This document shows positions 59,528-64,000 of a stretch of 64,000 nt of DNA, piece after piece (positions within the stretch are counted from its first letter, which is position 1; each line of letters begins with the position of its first letter). The DNA is taken from assembly GCF_900148495.1 (NCBI RefSeq), contig NZ_FTRU01000008.1, positions 186,001 to 250,000 of the forward strand. Direction: 5' to 3'. A model generated the notes under the pieces. It was not told the DNA's origin. It did no database searches and was given only the letters and a program-made list of their open reading frames with translations. The DNA comes from Negativibacillus massiliensis. Lineage in GTDB: Bacteria; Bacillota; Clostridia; Oscillospirales; Ruminococcaceae. A program made the position numbers and the translations under genes.

Positions 59528-60451
59528 TTAGTTGCAGCCGCCACAGGAAGCGCAATTTCCGGTGCAGGAGGATGTCTCCTGATTGCCGTAAATCTTTTCT
59601 TTCATGGCAAGAGCGGTTGGTGTGGTAGCTACGCCGCCCAGAGCGGTTTCACGAAGGGAAGAAGGCAATGCTTTGCCGACTTTGTACATTGCTTCCACTA
59701 CTTCATCAAATGGGATCTCGCTGAAGATGCCGCTGAGTGCAAGGTCTGCACTAACCAGAGCGTTTGCAACGCCGGAAGCGTTACGTTTTGCACAAGGCAT
59801 TTCAACCAGTCCTGCTACCGGGTCACAAACAAGACCCATAATATTCTGCATAGCGATTGCAGCAGCGTCAAATGCCTGAGCAGGGGTACCGCCGAGCATT
59901 TCTACGATTGCAGCAGCAGCCATCGAAGCAGCGCTTCCGCATTCTGCCTGACATCCGCCTTCTGCGCCCGAAACAGTAGCTTTCTTTACAATCAGCTGAC
60001 CGATACCGGAAGCGGTTGCAAGAGCTTCCAGAACCTGCTGATGTGGGATGTCATATTTTTCTGCAACGGTGAGCAGCGAACCTGGAAGGATACCGCAGGC
60101 ACCAGCAGTTGGAGCAGCAACAATCAGTCCCATCGATGCATTGACTTCCAGACAGGAGAGTGCATAGGCTGCACCGCGGATGATGGTATTGTCACAGATG
60201 CTGGAGCCTTTTTTGTAGTATTCCCACATTTTCTTTGCGCTGCCGCCGGTCAGTCCGCTCAGAGAACGGATTTCTTTTTCCAGAGCATCGTGAGCGGAAT
60301 TGTACATGATCTGATAACGTTCTTCCAGCATCGAAAAAATTTCTTCACGGCTGATCTCGGAAATTTCGGTTTCGTTTTTGATTACCAGGTCACAGATGCG
60401 CATATCTGTGCCATCAAGCTGAGCAAGTATTTCCTTGGCAGAGAAGTACAT
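59528..60451 (-). CDS. sdaAA: L-serine dehydratase, iron-sulfur-dependent, alpha subunit
   Basis: 307 aa. Family blocks: GSSICDNTIIRGAAYALS, NASMGLIVAAPTAGACGILPG, SGAEGGCQAECGSAASMAAAA and NIMGLVCDPVAGLVEMPCAKRN, which hold the three cysteines expected to bind the [4Fe-4S] cluster. It deaminates L-serine to pyruvate with the beta subunit. The C-terminus is an unusual Cys/Gly-rich tail with CTGNCASCGGCN. AAAGGAAC precedes the ATG. It is the second gene of the operon. Confidence 0.95.
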   Translation of the reverse strand: MYFSAKEILAQLDGTDMRICDLVIKNETEISEISREEIFSMLEERYQIMYNSAHDALEKEIRSLSGLTGGSAKKMWEYYKKGSSICDNTIIRGAAYALSCLEVNASMGLIVAAPTAGACGILPGSLLTVAEKYDIPHQQVLEALATASGIGQLIVKKATVSGAEGGCQAECGSAASMAAAAIVEMLGGTPAQAFDAAAIAMQNIMGLVCDPVAGLVEMPCAKRNASGVANALVSADLALSGIFSEIPFDEVVEAMYKVGKALPSSLRETALGGVATTPTALAMKEKIYGNQETSSCTGNCASCGGCN

Positions 60452-60494
60452 AATAAACGTTCCTTTCGAAAAATGGATTAAGGTCGATAAATGC

Positions 60495-61166
60495 TTAGAT
60501 CACGCGTTCCATCGTTACAACACTGTGGACAGCAGACATGCTTTCCAGCTCGCGTTTTACTGCTGCACTGATTGGAGAATCGGTTTCGATCATGGTGACA
60601 GCGGATTTACCTTTGTTCTCACGAGAGTTGAGAACAGTAACGATGTTGACCTGATTGATTGCAAGAATCGAGGTGATATGGCTGATAATGCCAAGGCGGT
60701 CGGTGTGGTTGATCACAACAGCCGGATATTTTCCGGAGAATTTAGCAGCGGTTCCGTTGATTTCCACAATCTCGATATTTGCTCCGCCAATCGAGGAGCC
60801 CATCAGAGAAACGATTTTGCCGTCGCTGGTTCTTGCGATGATGCGAACGGTGTTTGGATGAACATCACCGAGGTCAGCACCTTCAAAGGAAACTTCGATG
60901 CCTCTTTCCTGCGCAATTTGCAGAGAATTTTTGATCTGTGGATCGTTTGCGTTCATTCCCAGAACACCGCCGACCAGTGCACGGTCGGTACCGTGACCAC
61001 GCAGAGTGAGGTGGAAGGAACCGTGCAGCATAAAGTGAACCGAAGTCAGTTCCTTGTCTGCGATCATATTGTACATTGCCTTACCGATACGCTGAGCGCC
61101 GGCAGTATGAGAACTGGAAGGACCGATCATGATCGGTCCAAGAATATCGAACATGCTGATATTCAT
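60495..61166 (-). CDS. sdaAB: L-serine dehydratase, iron-sulfur-dependent, beta subunit
   Basis: 223 aa from ATG 61166 with GGGAGG 9 nt upstream. Residues 1-140 match the beta domain (DILGPIMIGPSSSHTAGAQRIG, HGSFHLTLRGHGTDRALVGG), and the C-terminal 75 residues form an ACT domain (YPAVVINHTDRLGIISHITSIL), a common amino-acid-binding regulatory fold. The alpha subunit follows after 43 bp. Together they turn serine into pyruvate and ammonia. An extended -10 (TGCTACAAT) lies upstream on the minus strand. Confidence 0.94.
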   Translation of the reverse strand: MNISMFDILGPIMIGPSSSHTAGAQRIGKAMYNMIADKELTSVHFMLHGSFHLTLRGHGTDRALVGGVLGMNANDPQIKNSLQIAQERGIEVSFEGADLGDVHPNTVRIIARTSDGKIVSLMGSSIGGANIEIVEINGTAAKFSGKYPAVVINHTDRLGIISHITSILAINQVNIVTVLNSRENKGKSAVTMIETDSPISAAVKRELESMSAVHSVVTMERVI

Positions 61167-61352
61167 AACAGAAATCCTCCCTGTATTGGATTTGTGGTTA
61201 AAAAAATAGCCTGTCCTTATTGTAGCATAAATTCCGGTGCGGATAAAGATTGAAATCAATTTTCTCCCTATGATTCTAATAAAAAAGCAGAACTTGCAGC
61301 AGGCTTTTGGATATGCTAAAGTAATAACAGAAGAGGAAAGGATGAAATCAGG

Positions 61353-62198
61353 ATGGAACCAACCGGAAAAGTAAAGGAAGTCGCTTCAAAAATTTTGTCA
61401 GGGAAGGAAGCGTTTCCATTTGGAATCTGTTCTTTTGAACAGATTTTGCCGTGTCTGGAGTGCAGGGCAAAACAGAGAATTCCACAGGACGCAGCATCTG
61501 TGCTGGTGTGCCTGTTTCCATATTATACAGGGGAGCACAAAGAACGCAATATCTCTCGATATGCGATGGTGACCGATTACCACATGATTGCAGGAGAGTA
61601 TCTCAATCGTTTTTGTAAAGCTTTGCAGGAAGTTTTTCCACAAAACCAATTTGAGCCGTTTACCGATAATTCCCCGATTCGGGAAGTGAGTGCAGCTTTC
61701 CACGCAGGTTTGGGCAGACGGGGGAAAAATGGGCTGATCCTGCACCCAAAATATGGAAGTTATGTTTTTATAGGTGAGGTTGTCACCGATCTTGTTTTGC
61801 AGCCGGACCGGCCACTGAATTCCGGAGAATGTATTGGATGCGGGAAATGCCAAAGTGTTTGTCCGCAGGGAGCACTTCAATCGGATGGAAGTGTCTGTCT
61901 GGAACGATGCCGATCCCATATTACCCAGAAAAAAGGAGAACTGACCGATTGGGAAATCGGGCAGATTCAGGATGGGGGGCTTATCTGGGGATGTGATATC
62001 TGCAACGATGTCTGCCCGATGAACCAAGAAGCAAAAGTATTGACACCGGTACCGGAATTTTTGGAATCTGCCGTAGCGGTACTGGATGCTCAGATAGCAG
62101 AAAGATTGCTCAAAACGAGAGCATATAACTATCGTGGAAAAAAGACGATTTTGAGAAATATCCAATTGTTGGAAGGAGCAAACGAGGATGACAGATAA
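61353..62198 (+). CDS. QueG-like double-cubane iron-sulfur protein
   Basis: 281 aa. Two 4Fe-4S motifs are seen: CIGCGKCQSVCP (about 163-174), and further cysteines CLERC and GCDICNDVCP (about 218-227). This is the C-terminal pattern of epoxyqueuosine reductase QueG. The middle part has SPIREVSAAFHAGLGRRGKNGLILHP, also QueG-like. It is about 80-100 aa shorter than QueG and lacks its C-terminal HEAT-like extension. The true role may be epoxyqueuosine reduction or another corrinoid or Fe-S reaction. It overlaps the decarboxylase gene by 11 bp. Confidence 0.8.
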   Translation: MEPTGKVKEVASKILSGKEAFPFGICSFEQILPCLECRAKQRIPQDAASVLVCLFPYYTGEHKERNISRYAMVTDYHMIAGEYLNRFCKALQEVFPQNQFEPFTDNSPIREVSAAFHAGLGRRGKNGLILHPKYGSYVFIGEVVTDLVLQPDRPLNSGECIGCGKCQSVCPQGALQSDGSVCLERCRSHITQKKGELTDWEIGQIQDGGLIWGCDICNDVCPMNQEAKVLTPVPEFLESAVAVLDAQIAERLLKTRAYNYRGKKTILRNIQLLEGANEDDR

Positions 62199-63534
62199 TA
62201 CACCGCTCAAAAGGGCATTGGATGAATATATCCGTCAGGATTATGCAAGACTGCACATGCCGGGGCATAAAGGGGCATCTATCAGCCCATTTGGGGAATT
62301 GATGGCGTATGATGTAACCGAGGTGGAAGGTACGGACAGCCTGTTTGAGGATGATGGACCGCTCAAAGAGCTGGAAGAAATTTTTACCCGACTTTATGAT
62401 ACAAAAGGAACGGTGATGAGTGCTGGCGGTTCTACCTTATGTATTCAGGCAATGCTTCGCATGGTGGCAAAAAAGGAAGGCCGAATCCTGGCAGGAAGAA
62501 ACATCCATGCTGCGGCAGTTAATGCAATGGCACTGTTAGGTTTAGAGCCAGTCTGGGTTTATCCAAATAGAAAGCAGGAAGAACGCCTGATCGGGGAGAT
62601 TTCTCCCGATGAAATCCGCAGCGTTCTGGAAAAAGAAAAACAGGAGGGCACATTGGATTCCCTTTGTGCGGTCTATGTAACGTCCCCGGACTATTTTGGT
62701 GTAATGAGTGATATCCGCTCGATTGCCCAAATCGCTCATGAATATGGACTTCCGCTGTTTGTGGATAATGCGCATGGTGCACACCTTCACTTTTTGAAAG
62801 AAGAATATCACCCGATGCAGCTGGGAGCAGATCTGTGCTGTGACTCTTTGCACAAGACCATGCTTGCATTGACTGGGGCGGCGCTCCTGCACACTTCCGA
62901 TGCAAAATACTGTCCGCAGATGAAAGGCGCGATGACCGTTTTTGGTTCGACCAGTCCAAACTATCTGATTATGCTTTCGATGGACAGCACTGCAGCATTT
63001 TTGATGCAGGATGGAGCAGAAAGAATCCAGCAGACGGTAACACGATGTGAGGAATTAAGACAAAAAGCAAGGGAGAAGGGCTTTGTTCTTCCGCAGCATT
63101 GCGACCCGATGCGATTAACGCTCCCGCTTGCCGGAACAGGATGGGATGCACAGAGTTTTCGTAAATTGCTGAGAAAACACAAAATCATGGAGGAATATTT
63201 GAGCGACAGCGGATGTGTCCTTCTGTTTTCTCCGTTTAACAGGGAAGAGGACTTTAAACGAACAGAAGCCTTGCTTGACGAGATTTTGATTCAAAACCAG
63301 CCATTTACCGCATTTCCAATTGTGCCATCAGAGAAGATTATGAGCCTTCGGGAAGCATTTTTATCCCCGAAAGAGAGTGTCCCAGTGGAAAAAGCCGAAG
63401 GAAGGATCGCGGCACAGGTCAAAATTACCTGTCCGCCTGGAATTCCACTTGTTATGCCTGGGGAAAGATTGCACAAAGAAATTATAAAAATCTTAAAAAA
63501 CTCTGGTATTTTTGTTATAGATGTGGTAAAATAG
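62188..63534 (+). CDS. Orn/Lys/Arg decarboxylase family PLP enzyme (YaaO-like)
   Basis: 448 aa. Fold type I PLP motifs: LHMPGHKGA at the N-terminus, DNAHGAHLHF (PLP-binding Asp and His) and SLHKTMLALTGAA with the Schiff-base Lys (about 222-226). The C-terminal part has PPGIPLVMPGERL, as in the family. It is the short form without the N-terminal wing domain. It probably decarboxylates lysine or arginine, giving cadaverine or agmatine; the substrate is not read from sequence. In Bacillus the homologue yaaO lies beside tmk and darA; here darA follows directly. Confidence 0.88.
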   Translation: MTDNTPLKRALDEYIRQDYARLHMPGHKGASISPFGELMAYDVTEVEGTDSLFEDDGPLKELEEIFTRLYDTKGTVMSAGGSTLCIQAMLRMVAKKEGRILAGRNIHAAAVNAMALLGLEPVWVYPNRKQEERLIGEISPDEIRSVLEKEKQEGTLDSLCAVYVTSPDYFGVMSDIRSIAQIAHEYGLPLFVDNAHGAHLHFLKEEYHPMQLGADLCCDSLHKTMLALTGAALLHTSDAKYCPQMKGAMTVFGSTSPNYLIMLSMDSTAAFLMQDGAERIQQTVTRCEELRQKAREKGFVLPQHCDPMRLTLPLAGTGWDAQSFRKLLRKHKIMEEYLSDSGCVLLFSPFNREEDFKRTEALLDEILIQNQPFTAFPIVPSEKIMSLREAFLSPKESVPVEKAEGRIAAQVKITCPPGIPLVMPGERLHKEIIKILKNSGIFVIDVVK

Positions 63535-63626
63535 GAGTACGGAAGATTCAGACAGCTGATATTCCAGTTAAAAAACATTTGCCAGGTAGCAATGGAAGCT
63601 CTACTTGTGCAGAGGGGGTTACATAT

Positions 63627-63950
63627 ATGAAATTAATTTTAGCGATTGTTTCGAATGACGACAGTGCAAAGGTATCTTCCGCGCTGACCAAAAATCACTT
63701 TTCTGTAACAAAACTTGCAACTACCGGTGGATTCCTCCTTTCGGGCAACACCACATTCCTGATCGGTACTCAGGATGAAAAGGTAGATGAAGTTATCACC
63801 ATCATCGCAGATCACTCCAAGAAACGTAAACAGATGGTTCCATCTTCTGCTTCTTATGGTGTTGGTATGTACACAACCTATCCGGTAGAAGTTCAGATCG
63901 GCGGCGCAACCATCTTCGTAATGGATGTTGAACGTTTCGAGAAAGTATAA
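63627..63950 (+). CDS. darA: Cyclic-di-AMP receptor DarA (PstA, YaaQ)
   Basis: 107 aa from ATG 63627 with GAGGGGG 8 nt upstream; the longer frame is not needed. PII-like fold: MKLILAIVSNDDSAKVSSAL, TKLATTGGFLLSGNTTFLIG (the T-loop and binding site) and the closing VQIGGATIFVMDVERFEK. Relatives bind c-di-AMP, and the downstream function is unknown. The order decarboxylase then darA resembles the Bacillus yaaO-tmk-yaaQ neighbourhood, without tmk. Confidence 0.93.
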   Translation: MKLILAIVSNDDSAKVSSALTKNHFSVTKLATTGGFLLSGNTTFLIGTQDEKVDEVITIIADHSKKRKQMVPSSASYGVGMYTTYPVEVQIGGATIFVMDVERFEKV

Positions 63951-63981
63951 TCTTAACTGAGATACGTTCAGGAGAAAAAGA

Positions 63982-64000
63982 TTGTTGCTGAATAACTTTT
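63982..64000 (+). CDS. Possible start of the next gene (cut by the window end)
   Basis: AGGAG at 63970-63974 is followed 7 nt later by TTG 63982 and a second TTG at 63985, open to the end of the window. Too little sequence remains to name it; in Bacillus darA is followed by yaaR and holB. Confidence 0.35.

Overview
The window looks like a chromosomal segment of a low-to-mid GC, Gram-positive anaerobe of the class Clostridia, most likely an Oscillospirales-type gut bacterium. This is inferred from strong AGGAGG-type ribosome binding sites, frequent TTG/GTG starts, an Fe-S serine dehydratase split into alpha and beta chains, a GlgC/GlgD pair, an ECF-type vitamin transporter, the Asp23-YloV pair, the c-di-AMP receptor DarA, and the absence of outer-membrane genes. 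No rRNA, tRNA or CRISPR array was seen.

Layout. 1-401 is the 3' end of a metal P-type ATPase. 461-7644 is an accessory block: a STAND/NB-ARC-TPR ATPase, a small ORF, a large serine recombinase, a NUDIX protein, and an overlapping operon of a sigma factor, two membrane proteins and a PrsW-type intramembrane protease. 8130-13157 holds single metabolic and signalling genes: a diguanylate cyclase, an acetyltransferase, TrmO, an AAC(6')-like GNAT, a 2-hydroxyacid-dehydrogenase-like protein and a nucleoside phosphorylase. Malic enzyme and aspartase are divergent at 13319-16302. An IS200-type element (about 16.37-17.07 kb) and a GC-rich non-coding repeat region follow. 17457-21106 carries a hydrolase, a GrpB protein, a phosphatase and coaBC.

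The most unusual region is 21377-35333. An ABC half-transporter is followed by seven consecutive, complete, same-strand S41-family peptidase lipoprotein genes, about 12.2 kb in all, with nearly identical 22-27 bp spacers and mosaic sequence similarity. All seven keep the candidate catalytic Ser and His. The ABC gene and the first peptidase gene have similar promoters with a shared AAAATGATAT element exactly 32 bp upstream of the -10. The block lies between coaBC and panT-coaX, which are all pantothenate/CoA genes, so it may be an insertion.

35476-44154 continues with panT-like and coaX genes, a lipoprotein, an RluA pseudouridine synthase, a polar amino acid ABC transporter whose promoter carries two ArgR/AhrC-type boxes, a YmdB-type phosphodiesterase and a family 5 solute-binding protein. 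44349-49764 has asp23-yloV, a histidine-kinase-like protein without the phospho-acceptor His, gapA, a second repeat region and a ribbon-helix-helix protein downstream of a perfect 19-bp inverted repeat. 50117-56279 is a glycogen synthesis operon (glgB-glgC-glgD-glgA); GlgB has an unusual Lys/Arg-rich repeated tail. 56311-63950 has a methyltransferase, a two-part P-loop ATPase, a FUSC protein, sdaAB-sdaAA, a QueG-like Fe-S protein, an Orn/Lys/Arg decarboxylase and darA.

The core genes describe an amino-acid-using anaerobe. Aspartase, malic enzyme and serine dehydratase feed fumarate, malate and pyruvate metabolism. GapA and the glg operon handle sugar flux and glycogen storage. coaBC, coaX and panT supply CoA.
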